Source: Stenotrophomonas sp. MMGLT7 (GTDB lineage Bacteria; Pseudomonadota; Gammaproteobacteria; Xanthomonadales; Xanthomonadaceae). Taken from it: a stretch of 64,000 bases of DNA. A program made the translations under genes and the position numbers. Shown here one piece after another: positions 45,085-57,052 of the stretch; the first letter of the stretch is position 1, and each line of letters begins with the position of its first letter. The stretch is from the NCBI RefSeq assembly GCF_021168555.1, contig NZ_JAJOZS010000018.1, positions 1-64,000 of the forward strand, in the 5' to 3' direction. The notes under the pieces are model-generated. The model worked only from the letters and a program-made list of their open reading frames with translations. It was not told where the DNA came from and did no database searches.

Positions 45085-45405
45085 TTACTTGCTGTCGCCG
45101 GCGGCGATGCCGGTGATCTCGATTTCGGTGTAGTACTGCCGGTGCCCCTGGTGCTTCATGTGGTGCTTGCGGCGGCGGAACTTGATGATGCGCACCTTGT
45201 CGGCGCGGCCCTGGGCCACGACCTTGGCGGTGACGCTCGCGCCCTTGAGCGCATCTCCGAGCTTGATGCCATCGCTGTCGCCGAGCAACAGGATGTTGTC
45301 GAAGGTGATCTCGTTGCCGGCTTCGGCATCGAGCTTCTCGACGCGGAGCGTTTCGCCCTGCGCCACGCGGTATTGCTTACCGCCGGTTACCAGTACTGCG
45401 TACAT
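45085..45405 (-). CDS. rplU: 50S ribosomal protein L21
   Basis: 106 aa. [40 protein letters not shown] and YTEIEITGI identify L21, which binds 23S rRNA. First gene of the rplU-rpmA pair; divergent from uvrA across about 296 bases. Confidence 0.98.
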   Translation of the reverse strand: MYAVLVTGGKQYRVAQGETLRVEKLDAEAGNEITFDNILLLGDSDGIKLGDALKGASVTAKVVAQGRADKVRIIKFRRRKHHMKHQGHRQYYTEIEITGIAAGDSK

Positions 45406-45701
45406 GACCAGACTTCCTCTGTAGTTATTGTGGTCGCCCCTGCCGTACCCGGATCGGGCAGACAGGAGCGGAATTGTAGTCGCCCCGGCGGGTTACGGTC
45501 AAGCCGCCCCCATGAACGGGAAACCTTGGCGGGCAAGGCCGGACCGCGCCGCGCCGGCCGCGCCCCGCAGGCTGGCAAAAGCGGCAATTGCCCCCACCTG
45601 ACAAGCTGGGTAGGCTGATCGATTGCCGACCCAACGTTGAGCATGCTCGCCCCCTTGCCGGCACGGACACCCGTCCCTGCCGGCCCGACATCGGATCCCC
45701 C

Positions 45702-48685
<2,984 letters not shown>

Positions 48686-48689
<4 letters not shown>

Positions 48690-49099
48690 GCGAGACCCGC
48701 GAGCACAAGATCCTGGCGCGCATCCCGATCAGCGTGCGCTGGCGCGACATGGACAGCATGGGCCACGTCAACAACGCCAAGTACGTGTCGTACCTGGAGG
48801 AGGCGCGAGTGCGCTGGATGCTGACCGTGCCCGGGGTGTCCATGGGCGACCGCATCGCCCCGGTGGTGGCGGCGACCAACGTCAACTACCGCCGCCCGCT
48901 GGTATGGCCGGACGACATCCTGGTGGAGCTGTTCGTCGAGCGCCTGGGCAACAGCTCGGTGACCATCGGCCACCGCATCGTCGACCAGAAGGACGAGGCC
49001 GTGCTGTACTCGGACGGCAACGTGGTGGTGGTGTGGATGGATACCCAGACCGGCAAGAGCGCGGCATTGCCGGAGGCGATCCGCGCCGCGTCGAGCTGA
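48686..49099 (+). CDS. Hotdog-fold acyl-CoA thioesterase (4HBT family)
   Basis: A 137-aa protein. [25 protein letters not shown] is the 4-hydroxybenzoyl-CoA thioesterase signature with the catalytic Asp; [19 protein letters not shown] follows. It probably hydrolyses acyl-CoA, chain length unknown. The start overlaps the uvrA stop by four bases (ATGA), so it is expressed with uvrA, although no functional tie is obvious. RBS is within the uvrA tail codons. Confidence 0.88.
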
Positions 49100-49130
49100 G
49101 GGACCGAGGCCGGCTATCGTCCCACGTGAA

Positions 49131-49272
49131 TCCCCTTCCCCATCCTTCTCCCGCTTGCGGGGGAAGGTGCCCGAAGGGCGGATGGGGGCTGCCTGGAGCA
49201 TGGGAAAGCAACAGCAAAAGCACCCCCATCCGGCGCTGCGCGCCACCTTCCCCCGCAAGCGGGAGAAGGGAA
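49131..49272. repeat. Two-hairpin CTCATCC-type repeat, long inverted doublet (copy D)
   Basis: The left arm (about 49143-49187) and right arm (about 49223-49270) are near-perfect inverse copies around a 35-base centre. They differ only in the head hairpin: GCCCGAAGGGC on the left, GGCGCTGCGCGCC on the right. Each arm also contains its own CTTCTCCCGC(A/T)(A/T)GCGGG-type hairpin. It lies between convergent genes and may act as a bidirectional terminator. Confidence 0.88.
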
Positions 49273-49314
49273 TCCGCTTTCACGACGGGAAGGCGAGCAG
49301 TTCAGCAACAGGAT

Positions 49315-49773
49315 CTACGGCTGCGGCGCGCTTCGCGCGACCCTCAACTCCGCCGGTGCCTGGCTGCCATCCTCCAGTTCGAACGACAGGCGCAGCCGTG
49401 CGCCCTCGGTCAAGCCGCCCGTGGCCCGCATCAGCATCAGATGCAGGCCGCCGGGGCGAAAGACCGCCTCGCCGCCGGCCGCAAGTGGCAACCTGCCGAT
49501 CTCGCGCATGCGGCTGATGCCGTCCTTCTGCGTGCTCTCGTGCAGCGTCACCTCGCCGAAGTCGGGACTGCGTGCGGCCACCACCACGACCGGGTACCGG
49601 CACCGGTTGCGCAGCACGCCGTAGCCCGCCGCCATCGACATCGCCGGCATCGCGCGCGCCCAGCCGGCTTCCAGCCGCAGGCATCCGGCGGGCCCGACCG
49701 ACGACGCGCACAGGGCCGGCGCCGCGAGGGCAACCAGGGTCAGGACAGCCATCCGGAAGGGGCGCAGGTCCAT
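49315..49773 (-). CDS. Periplasmic copper chaperone, PCu(A)C family
   Basis: A 152-aa exported protein. A signal segment (MAVLTLVALAAPALCASS) precedes a cupredoxin-like domain. The copper-site pattern is AMPAMSMAAGYGVLRN, then VTLHESTQKDGISRM, and GGLHLMLMRATGGL supplying HxM. Relatives deliver Cu(I) to cytochrome oxidase. The start may be ATG at 49773 or the internal Met seven codons later. Convergent with the thioesterase gene. Confidence 0.85.
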   Translation of the reverse strand: MDLRPFRMAVLTLVALAAPALCASSVGPAGCLRLEAGWARAMPAMSMAAGYGVLRNRCRYPVVVVAARSPDFGEVTLHESTQKDGISRMREIGRLPLAAGGEAVFRPGGLHLMLMRATGGLTEGARLRLSFELEDGSQAPAELRVARSAPQP

Positions 49774-49811
49774 GCCGGCTATGATAGCCAGCCACATCCG
49801 GGAGGCAGTGA

Positions 49812-50588
49812 ATGAGCGCATCCGTGCAGATCCAGGACCATGGCCCGATCCGCGAGATCCGTCTGGCGCGGCCGCCCGTCAACGCGCTCGACGACGAATT
49901 GTGCCGTGCCCTGGCCGCCGCGCTGGACCAGGCCATGACCGACGACGTCCACGGCGTGGTGCTGTCGGGCAGCGAGCGCATCTTCTCGGCCGGGCTGGAC
50001 GTGCCGCACCTGCTCTCCCATGGCGTCGACCGCGCCCGCCTGCTCGACAGCTGGAACGCCTTCTTCGGCGTGGCGCGCGCGCTGGGCGACAGCCGCGTGC
50101 CGGTGGTGGCGGGGCTGACCGGCCACGCCCCGGCCGGCGGCTGCGTGCTGGCGCTGTGCTGCGACTACCGGATCATGGCGCGCAGCCCCGACCCGGCCTC
50201 GCCGTTCGCCATCGGCCTGAACGAAGTCCAGGTCGGGCTGGTCGCGCCGGAAGGCATCCAGCGCCTGCTGCGGCGCGTGGTCGGCGCGCATCGCGCCGAA
50301 CGCCTGCTGGTGTCCGGAGCGATGGTGCCGGCCGAGCGCGCGCGGGAGATCGGTCTGGTGGACGAACTGGTCGATGGCGAACTGGTGGTGCCGCGCGCCG
50401 TCGCCTGGCTGCAGGCGCTGCTGAAGCTGCCGCGCCAGCCCATGCTGCGGACCCGCGCCATCGCCCGCGCCGGGGTGGCCCAGGCCCTGCAGCCGGGGCT
50501 GATCGGCCTGGACCGCTTCGTCGACGACTGGTACGCCGCCGACACCCAGCAGGCCCTGCACGCGCTGGTCGAGAGACTGAAGAAGTAG
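49812..50588 (+). CDS. Enoyl-CoA hydratase/isomerase (crotonase) family protein
   Basis: A 258-aa crotonase-fold enzyme. The oxyanion-hole segments are SERIFSAGLDVPHL and GLTGHAPAGGCVLALCCDY. The usual Glu of hydratases after GG is not present (GGCVLAL), and VGLVAPEG replaces the second one, so it is more likely an isomerase-type member such as a dodecenoyl-CoA isomerase. The ATG at 49812 has GGAGGCAGTG upstream (49800-49809), a good ribosome site. Divergent from the copper chaperone. Confidence 0.82.
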   Translation: MSASVQIQDHGPIREIRLARPPVNALDDELCRALAAALDQAMTDDVHGVVLSGSERIFSAGLDVPHLLSHGVDRARLLDSWNAFFGVARALGDSRVPVVAGLTGHAPAGGCVLALCCDYRIMARSPDPASPFAIGLNEVQVGLVAPEGIQRLLRRVVGAHRAERLLVSGAMVPAERAREIGLVDELVDGELVVPRAVAWLQALLKLPRQPMLRTRAIARAGVAQALQPGLIGLDRFVDDWYAADTQQALHALVERLKK

Positions 50589-50903
50589 GCCCGGTCCGCA
50601 CATGGGGCGGGCCTCGGCCCCGCCACCAGGTATTCGCACCGCCATGGCGCAGCCGCGCGCCACGAAAGATCGAGCCATGGTCGCGCTTCGCCCTCCCCCG
50701 GGCCGACGGCACGCCGTCACGCCGCTGGCCTGGGCAGGCCCCGGGAGGGTGGACCGGGGTCCACCCCACGGCTGTCCGGGAATCATCGAGCCCGGCTGCA
50801 ACGCCTCGGGATCCGAGTCCGGGCTGCAATCCCGGCGCTGCCAAAGGCACGGCGCCCCTGGAAGCAATTGCGACGCACCGGCGGGCACCCGCGCGCAGGC
50901 GCA
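50589..50903. other. 315-bp intergenic region, no recognisable feature
   Basis: GC-rich sequence between convergent genes with imperfect palindromes (CCCGGG near 50697 and 50740) but no clear terminator, RNA gene or coding frame with homology. Confidence 0.5.
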
Positions 50904-51842
50904 TCAGTGCGCCAGCGGATAGGTCTTCTCGCCGGCGGCGATGCGCAGGTCCAGCCGGTTTTCCGGCGGAGCGGTCGGGCATACGACATGGCCGTTCAGC
51001 GCGCACGGCGGGTTCTGCGCCTGGTTGAAGTCCAGCACGAGCCGGCCGTCGCGCGGCGGCGGGGCGTACAGGAAGCGGGCGCCGCCATAGGTCTCGCGGC
51101 CGCTGGTACGGTCGGCGATGATGAAGAACAGGGCGTCGTCGCCCTCCTGCAGGATCGGCCGCAGCGTGTAGCGCCGGCCGTCGCGCTCGAACTCGGCCTG
51201 CCCCGGCACCTTCGCCGGCTCCAGCGTGCCGTTGCTGGTCAGCAGTTCGATCGGTACCGGCTCGGGATAGGGATGCCAGTCCGCCTCGATGCGCCACGAC
51301 GGGTCCACCGGGAAGTGGGGCACGCCGGCAAAAGCCTGCAATGCCGGCGACTGCGGATCGCGGAAGCGCCAGCCATGGATGTCGCCGGTCTTGACCACGT
51401 AGAACCACTGCGGCCCGGCCTCGATCCGGGTCGGGCCGCCCTCGTCGAGCTGCGTCAGCAGCGGCACTGAATCGAAGGAACGGCCGTCCGCCGTCACGCC
51501 GCTACCCGGCGCCGCGTCGAAGCGCAGCCCGCCGTCGGCGCCGAGCCGCAGCACGCCCCACTTCGCCGGCCCCTTGGCTACGACGATGTCGTTGCCGGCG
51601 GCACTGCCGACACTGTGCGCGCCGGCGGCGACCTGGCCCGAGCCGGCGAAGCTGAGCCAGCCCTGCGGGTCGCGCAGTTTCCGCTCGCGCTCGCCGCGCC
51701 ATTGTTCGATCGAGGCCAGGTAGGCCGGATCGATGGGCGCGGACGCGTCCGCCGGCGCGGCGGCGGGAGGCGGCGCCTGTTGCGGCGCACAGGCCGCGAG
51801 CGAGGCCAGTAAGACACAGGACAGCAACGCGACAGGTTTCAT
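50904..51842 (-). CDS. DUF1684 family lipoprotein
   Basis: A 312-aa envelope protein. A lipoprotein signal ends in LLASLAACAP (lipobox LAAC). After a Pro/Ala linker, the DUF1684 domain has IEQWRGERERKLRDPQGWLS, GWRFRDPQSPALQAF and the closing LDFNQAQNPPCALNGHVVCP / PPENRLDLRIAAGEK. Function unknown. The ATG at 51842 starts the signal peptide directly. Confidence 0.85.
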   Translation of the reverse strand: MKPVALLSCVLLASLAACAPQQAPPPAAAPADASAPIDPAYLASIEQWRGERERKLRDPQGWLSFAGSGQVAAGAHSVGSAAGNDIVVAKGPAKWGVLRLGADGGLRFDAAPGSGVTADGRSFDSVPLLTQLDEGGPTRIEAGPQWFYVVKTGDIHGWRFRDPQSPALQAFAGVPHFPVDPSWRIEADWHPYPEPVPIELLTSNGTLEPAKVPGQAEFERDGRRYTLRPILQEGDDALFFIIADRTSGRETYGGARFLYAPPPRDGRLVLDFNQAQNPPCALNGHVVCPTAPPENRLDLRIAAGEKTYPLAH

Positions 51843-52055
51843 GGCAGCGCTCGGCAGCAACGGCGCTCCACCATAGGCCAATGGCCGGAGCGGGCGAAAT
51901 AGCCATTGCTCGCCGGGCGGCTCGGCCCCGCCATATGCGCGACCGGGCATCGCCTGCCGTGTCGCCGCGAACGCAAGGCCAGCGTTCAGCGCCGCCCCGG
52001 GGGCGCGGCGGAGTGGCCGCTATAATCGCCGGCTCCCGTTCCCCTGGTCCAGTCC

Positions 52056-52961
52056 TTGTCCGTCAGCGCCGAACCCGTATCCGAACTCGTCGACCTGCTC
52101 ACCCTGGAGCGGCTGGAGGACAACCTGTTCCGCGGCCAGAGCCGCGACATCGGCACCAAGTACGTGTTCGGCGGACAGGTGCTGGGGCAGGCGCTGTCGG
52201 CGGCGCAGACGACGGTGGACAACGGCCGCCACGTGCATTCGCTGCATGCCTACTTCCTGCGCGCCGGCGACATCGACCATCCCATCGTCTACGACGTCGA
52301 CCGCACCCGCGACGGCGGCAGCTTCTCGGTGCGCCGGGTCACCGCGATCCAGCACGGCAAGGTGATCTTCTTCTGCGCGGCCTCGTTCCAGGAACAGGAG
52401 AGCGGCGCCGAGCACCAGGCGAAGATGCCGCAGGTGCCGCAGCCGGAGGAGATCGCCCCCTCCCCGGCGGTGGCGCCGCAAGTGCTGGCCAAACTGCCGA
52501 CCAAGGTGCAGCGCTGGCTGCAGCGCGGCGGCCCGTTCGAGTTCCGCCACGTGCATCCGCGCGACGAGCTTCAGCCGCCGCGTCGCCCGCCGTTCCACCA
52601 GATATGGCTGCGCCTGAACGAAGCGGTCGGCGATGCGCCCGAACTGCACCAGGCGCTGCTGGCCTACGCCTCGGATTTCCACCTGCTGGGCACGGCCACC
52701 TTCCCGCACGGCATCAGCTACTACACGCCCAACGTGCAGATGGCCTCGCTCGACCATGCGCTGTGGTTCCACCGCCCGTTCCGGGTGGACGAATGGATGC
52801 TGTATTCGCTCGACAGCCCGAGCGCGCAGGATTCGCGCGGACTGGCGCGCGGGCAGTTCTTCAGCCGCGACGGCCGGCTGATCGCCAGCACCGCGCAGGA
52901 AGGCCTGATCCGCGTGGTCCACGACCGCGCAAGCGCCGCCGCCGTGCCGGCGAAGGACTAG
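52056..52961 (+). CDS. tesB: Acyl-CoA thioesterase II
   Basis: Double-hotdog thioesterase hydrolysing medium- and long-chain acyl-CoA; 301 aa. LFRGQSRDIGTKYVFGGQVLGQAL, SLHAYFLRAGDI, AYASDFHLLGTATFPHG with the catalytic Asp, LDHALWFHRPFRVDEWMLY and GRLIASTAQEGLIRV are all family motifs. The only fitting start is TTG at 52056. TATAAT at 52021-52026 may be a -10, but no -35 is visible. Confidence 0.93.
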   Translation: MSVSAEPVSELVDLLTLERLEDNLFRGQSRDIGTKYVFGGQVLGQALSAAQTTVDNGRHVHSLHAYFLRAGDIDHPIVYDVDRTRDGGSFSVRRVTAIQHGKVIFFCAASFQEQESGAEHQAKMPQVPQPEEIAPSPAVAPQVLAKLPTKVQRWLQRGGPFEFRHVHPRDELQPPRRPPFHQIWLRLNEAVGDAPELHQALLAYASDFHLLGTATFPHGISYYTPNVQMASLDHALWFHRPFRVDEWMLYSLDSPSAQDSRGLARGQFFSRDGRLIASTAQEGLIRVVHDRASAAAVPAKD

Positions 52962-53253
52962 CGCATGCCATCGACTCTCGGACTGGTCGCGTTGCGCCTG
53001 CAGGGCCGTCGGCCGGTGTTGCGTGGCGCAGCGCCTGGGGGGCCGTCGGAGCCCTGCGCCCGCGAAAGCGGGGATCAGGCCACGCGGCGCCGGATGGCAG
53101 CGCTGCAGGCCCGACCCGAAGGGCCGCTCCTGCGCGCGCCCGGGGCCGCGTCATCGCCAGGGCGTGGACGCAGGTCCACGTCCTCCCTCTCGCCAGCCCC
53201 GGGCACGCGCAGGAACGGCGCGGCCTGCTCGGGAATCGATGGAATGCCCTGAC

Positions 53254-53751
53254 ATGCGGCAGATATTCAGCAGCCAGCGGGTGGAGACGGTGGAAGGCGT
53301 GGCGCAGTTGCTGCGCGATGCCGGCATCGAGGTGCATATCAGCAACGGCCGCTCCTACCGCGGCCGCCGCAGCGGCCAGTTCAGCTACCTCGACCCGGTG
53401 GACGCGCGCAAGCAGCCGACGGTGTGGATCGTGCGTGCCGACGACCAGCCGCGCGCGCGCGAGCTGCTGCGCCAGGCCCGCCTGCTCGACACCACCCGCC
53501 GCGACCTGCCCGAGGCCGAATACAGCTTCCGCGACGGCACGGCGGCGACGCGCGGCTCCGCCTGGGCCTGGCGCATCCGCATCGCCCTGCTGCTGGTGAT
53601 CGGCGCGGTGGCGCTGTTCATCGTGCTGCGCCATCGCGGGCTGCGTCCGCCGCCCCCCCCACCGGAGGTGGCCCCGGCGCAGCAGGCTCCCGCGCAGGAA
53701 CCGCAGGACGACTCGCGCGTGCGCATCCAGCCGGTGCAGCCGCAGCGCTGA
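53254..53751 (+). CDS. DUF2007-like protein with C-terminal transmembrane helix
   Basis: A 165-aa product of unknown function. Residues 1-80 match the DUF2007-type fold (MRQIFSSQRVETVEGVAQLL, AGIEVHISNGRSY, VWIVRADDQPRARELL). One transmembrane helix lies at about residues 107-128. The Pro/Gln/Ala-rich tail begins with six Pro encoded by a C-rich run near 53650. Some xanthomonad annotations call relatives pathogenicity-like; I see no evidence for that. Just upstream of the membrane-fused sigma factor. Confidence 0.72.
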   Translation: MRQIFSSQRVETVEGVAQLLRDAGIEVHISNGRSYRGRRSGQFSYLDPVDARKQPTVWIVRADDQPRARELLRQARLLDTTRRDLPEAEYSFRDGTAATRGSAWAWRIRIALLLVIGAVALFIVLRHRGLRPPPPPPEVAPAQQAPAQEPQDDSRVRIQPVQPQR

Positions 53752-53795
53752 GCGGTCACATCCGGCGCCGGGTTGCGTCATGGAGGCATCCCGCA

Positions 53796-54962
53796 ATGGA
53801 GCCGGCGATGAAGGCAGACACCCTCGAACTGATGCTGCAACGCGAACTGCCGGCCGCCAGCGGCGGCTGCACGCAGGCCTACGGCCGGATCGTCGCCGCC
53901 TGCCAGAACACGGTCACCGCGATCGCACTGGCGATCACCCGCGACGTGCACGCCAGCGAGGACATCGCCCAGGACGCCTTCCTCAAGGCCTGGCAGCAGC
54001 TCGGCCGGCTCAACAACACGGCCAGCTTCCTGCCCTGGCTGCGGCAGATCACCCGCAACCTGGCGCGCGATTGGCTGCGCGCGCAGCGTGGCCGGCCGCT
54101 GAGCGGCGAGGCGGCGGAGATCGCCATCGGCATGGCCGCCGATCCCTCGCCCTCGCCCGCCGACCAGCTGCTCCAGGTCGAGGAAGAAGCCGCCGCCGCC
54201 GAGATCATCTCGGCCCTGCCCGAGGACAGCCGCGAGACGCTGCTGCTGTACTACCGCGAAGGCCAGAGCTCGCAGCAGGTGGCCGCGCTGCTGGGGCTGA
54301 GCGACGCGGCCGTGCGCAAGCGCCTGTCGCGGGCACGCGGCAGCGTGCGCGAGGAGCTGCTGCGGCGCTTCGGCGAGTTCGCGCGCAGTTCCGCACCCGG
54401 CGCCGGCTTCGCGGTCGTCGTCACCACCGCGGCGGGCATCTTCAGCAAACCGGCCGCCGCCACCGGACTGGGCATGGCCGGCGGCAGCCTCGCCGGCGGC
54501 ATTGCCGGCAAGCTCGGCGCCGGTACGGGCGCCGCGGGTGCGCTGGGCGGACTGCTCGGCGGCATCGGCGGCGGCATGCTGGCCTACTACCTGTGCCGCA
54601 TGGTGCTGTTCCGCTACACCGAGAACGAGGCCGAACGGCGCCGGCTGACCGCCAGCTACCACCGCTACATGCGCCGCTCGTTCATCGGCGTGGGCGCCAT
54701 CGTCGCCACGCTGTGGCTGTGCGACAGCCACTGGCCCGCGCTTGCGGCAATGGCCGTGACCATGGCGATCGTCAACTACGAGATGATCGTGCCGCTGCGC
54801 CGGGTGATGAAGCCGCTGCTCGAGCGCGACCGCCTGCGCGACCCGCGCACCGCGCTGCGGCGCCAGCTCGGCTACCACCTTACGTTCGGCCCGGCCGCCA
54901 TCGTGATCAGCAACGCCGCGGTGCTCGCCGCCGTTCTGCCCGCGTTGCACGCGCCCGGCTGA
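53796..54962 (+). CDS. ECF sigma factor fused to a C-terminal membrane domain
   Basis: A 388-aa protein. Residues 1-190 are an ECF sigma factor: region 2 (VHASEDIAQDAFLKAWQQLG, FLPWLRQITRNLARDWLR) and region 4 (LPEDSRETLLLYYREGQSSQ, LLGLSDAAVRKRLSRARG). After a linker, a Gly/Ala-rich hydrophobic stretch (AGGSLAGGIAGKLGAGTGAA, then GGIGGGMLAYYLC) and two or three more transmembrane helices follow (FIGVGAIVATLWL; ALAAMAVTMAIVNYEMIV; AAIVISNAAVLAAVLPAL). ATG at 53796 is favoured by GGAGG at 53782-53786; 53808 is an alternative. No separate anti-sigma gene adjoins, so the membrane part may do that job. Confidence 0.85.
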   Translation: MEPAMKADTLELMLQRELPAASGGCTQAYGRIVAACQNTVTAIALAITRDVHASEDIAQDAFLKAWQQLGRLNNTASFLPWLRQITRNLARDWLRAQRGRPLSGEAAEIAIGMAADPSPSPADQLLQVEEEAAAAEIISALPEDSRETLLLYYREGQSSQQVAALLGLSDAAVRKRLSRARGSVREELLRRFGEFARSSAPGAGFAVVVTTAAGIFSKPAAATGLGMAGGSLAGGIAGKLGAGTGAAGALGGLLGGIGGGMLAYYLCRMVLFRYTENEAERRRLTASYHRYMRRSFIGVGAIVATLWLCDSHWPALAAMAVTMAIVNYEMIVPLRRVMKPLLERDRLRDPRTALRRQLGYHLTFGPAAIVISNAAVLAAVLPALHAPG

Positions 54963-55273
54963 GAACCCGTCCACGATCTCCACGATCTCCCGTAGGAGCG
55001 ACTTCAGTCGCGATGGGGCTTTGCCGGTAGCGCCCCATCGCGACTGAAGTCGCTCCTACCGGTGACTGGCGCTGCTTGTCATTCCCGAGCCATAGCGAGC
55101 GATCGGCATCTGCTGCATCCGTCCCGAGATCGTGAACGGGGCATCGGGCGCAGGCGGCCAGGCACGGAGGGGTAGACTATCGCGTGCACCGCGGCGGTTC
55201 GCCGGGCAATCCCCGCGCAAGTAGAGCCGGCGGCGGCCACAGATCCCCGACGAGTTCCTGCCTTCCCCCGAGC
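54963..55273. other. 311-bp intergenic region with REP copy 4
   Basis: Holds the REP pair at 54992-55059. The remaining 210 bases before the helicase gene contain GGTAGACTAT near 55170, which could be a promoter -10, but no clear -35. Confidence 0.5.
54992..55059. repeat. GTAG-type REP pair (REPIN), copy 4
   Basis: GTAGGAGCGACTTCAGTCGC starts at 54992 and its exact inverse ends at 55059, with the spacer GCTTTGCCGGTAGCG near the centre. Confidence 0.9.
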
Positions 55274-56521
55274 ATGTCCGCAACCAACCAGGCCAGCTTC
55301 AAGCTGTCGCCGGAAAAGACCCTGTCCGCCGAGCAGCGCGCACTCGAGCGCGCGGTGCAAGGCTTCATCCGCGCGCATGCCGACGACCGGCATGCGCTGC
55401 TGGTCATCCAGGGCGACGCCGGGACCGGCAAGAGCGTGCTGCTGAACTCGATCTTCCGCGACCTGCAGGCGGCCGCCCGCACCCAGCCGCACGGCCCGCT
55501 GTACGGCAGCGCGAACTATCTTCTCGTCAACCACGCCGAGATGATCAAGGCCTACCGCAACGCCGCCGACGGCCAGCCCAGCCTGCGCAAGAAGGACTAC
55601 GAACGGCCGACGAGCTTCATCAACCGCATGCACGGCAGCGGCAGGACGGCCGACATCGTGCTGGTCGACGAGGCGCACCTGCTGCTGACCCGCAGCGACC
55701 GCTACAACCGCTTCGTGCAGGACAACCAGCTGGAGGAGATCGTGCGGCTGGCGCGCATCGTGGTGCTGGTGTTCGACGCCGGCCAGGTGCTCAAGTTCAA
55801 GAGCCTGTGGAACCCGGGCGACCTGGATGCGCTGATCGCCCGCTGGCCGCACGAGGTGCATGTGCTGCGCCGCCAGTTCAGGATGCGCGCCGATGCGGCG
55901 GTGCGGCGCTGGATCGAGGCCTTCGGCCGCGGCCGGCTGCTGCCGCTGCCGCGCGCCGCAGCCGGCGGCGACGCTTTCGAACTGAAGGTATTCGACGACG
56001 CGCAGGCGATGTACGACGCGGTCCGGGACAGGAACGCACGCTGCGGCCTGTCGCGCATGCTCTCGACCTACGACTACCCCTACAAGCTGGATGGCCGCGA
56101 CCATTTCATCGAGGAAGGCCGCTTCCGGCTGCGCTGGGACCGCTCCAAGCCGGACGAGCGGCTGCCGTGGGCCGAGCGCGAGGACACCATCGACGAGGTC
56201 GGCTCGGTCTATACGATCCAGGGATTCGACCTGAACTACGTCGGCCTGATCCTCGGGCCTTCGCTGGCATGGGACGAGCAGCGCGGGGAGATCGTGCTCG
56301 ACCCGTCCAGGTACGAGGACGGCGCCGCCTTCCAGGGCAAGGCGCAGCTCGCCGATCCCGAGGCGGTGAAGCGGCGCATCATGCTCAACGCGATCAACGT
56401 GCTGATGACACGCGCGATCCATGGCCTGTACCTGTACGCGCACGATCCCGCGCTGCGCCGCCGCCTGCTGGCGCTGCAGGCAGGCCGCGCCATGGCGAGC
56501 GAGAAGCCAGGCCCGCGCTAG
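55274..56521 (+). CDS. DUF2075 family superfamily-1 helicase-like ATPase
   Basis: A 415-aa protein. Walker A is GDAGTGKS (47-54), Walker B is VLVDEAHLL (DEAH at 132-135). A QFRMR segment and the motif GSVYTIQGFDLNYVGLILG correspond to later SF1 motifs, and LNAINVLMTRAIHGLYLY to motif VI. DUF2075 proteins are nucleic-acid-dependent ATPases found alone, in phages and next to restriction or Schlafen-type genes. Here it stands alone with no partner nuclease visible. ATG at 55274 is the first codon before conserved sequence. Confidence 0.82.
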   Translation: MSATNQASFKLSPEKTLSAEQRALERAVQGFIRAHADDRHALLVIQGDAGTGKSVLLNSIFRDLQAAARTQPHGPLYGSANYLLVNHAEMIKAYRNAADGQPSLRKKDYERPTSFINRMHGSGRTADIVLVDEAHLLLTRSDRYNRFVQDNQLEEIVRLARIVVLVFDAGQVLKFKSLWNPGDLDALIARWPHEVHVLRRQFRMRADAAVRRWIEAFGRGRLLPLPRAAAGGDAFELKVFDDAQAMYDAVRDRNARCGLSRMLSTYDYPYKLDGRDHFIEEGRFRLRWDRSKPDERLPWAEREDTIDEVGSVYTIQGFDLNYVGLILGPSLAWDEQRGEIVLDPSRYEDGAAFQGKAQLADPEAVKRRIMLNAINVLMTRAIHGLYLYAHDPALRRRLLALQAGRAMASEKPGPR

Positions 56522-56633
56522 CGGGTGGCGAGGGAACGCCCGGACCGGACGGCTTGCGTGTCAGCGCCCCGGACCCGGCGGCGCCGGCGCTCGCCGCGTT
56601 CGTGATCGTCCGGGCGCTCGCGATGCCCGGTAC

Positions 56634-57032
56634 CTAGGCCGTGCGCTTGCGGCCAGCGGCGGGCGGCCGCCAGTTCTCCACCAGCGCCAGCAATCCCGGG
56701 AAGCGCGCGTCCAGGTCCTCGCGGCGCAGGCGGCTGCGCCGTTCGAGGCCGTACTGCCGCTGGCGGATCACCCCGGCTTCGCGCAGCGCCTTGAAGTGGT
56801 GGGTCAGCGACGACTTGGGCCGGTCGAAGCCGAACCAGCCGCAGGGGTGGTCGTAGGCATCCGACTCGCGCATCAGCTTGTGCACGATGGTCAGGCGCAG
56901 GGGATCGGCCAGGGCACCCAGGATGGTCTCCAGCCGCAGCTCTTCGACAGCCGGTTCCGCCAGCGGCGGCGGCAGCCGGGCGGGCGCATCGGCCGGTTCT
57001 CCGGGCGAGGCGCCGATGGGTTTCGTCCTCAT
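56634..57032 (-). CDS. ArsR-family winged-helix transcriptional regulator
   Basis: A 132-aa DNA-binding protein. ILGALADPLRLTIVHKLMRE, KSSLTHHFKALREAGVIRQR and YGLERRSRLRREDLDARFPG are the winged-helix core and wing. It lacks the CxC metal site of ArsR/SmtB metalloregulators, so it probably senses something else. Divergent from the MFS transporter, sharing a 78-base intergenic operator with concentric inverted repeats, and is most likely its repressor. Confidence 0.88.
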   Translation of the reverse strand: MRTKPIGASPGEPADAPARLPPPLAEPAVEELRLETILGALADPLRLTIVHKLMRESDAYDHPCGWFGFDRPKSSLTHHFKALREAGVIRQRQYGLERRSRLRREDLDARFPGLLALVENWRPPAAGRKRTA

Positions 57033-57052
57033 GGCGGAGCGACTATAGCACT

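Noticed and set aside
52962-53253. Small open frames between tesB and the DUF2007-like gene
   Set aside because: Arg/Pro/Ala-rich translations in several frames, no ribosome site and no family resemblance; typical of GC-rich intergenic sequence.
54992-55059. REP pair as the terminator of the sigma factor gene
   Set aside because: A stem is possible but there is no T tract; it is better explained as a dispersed repeat.
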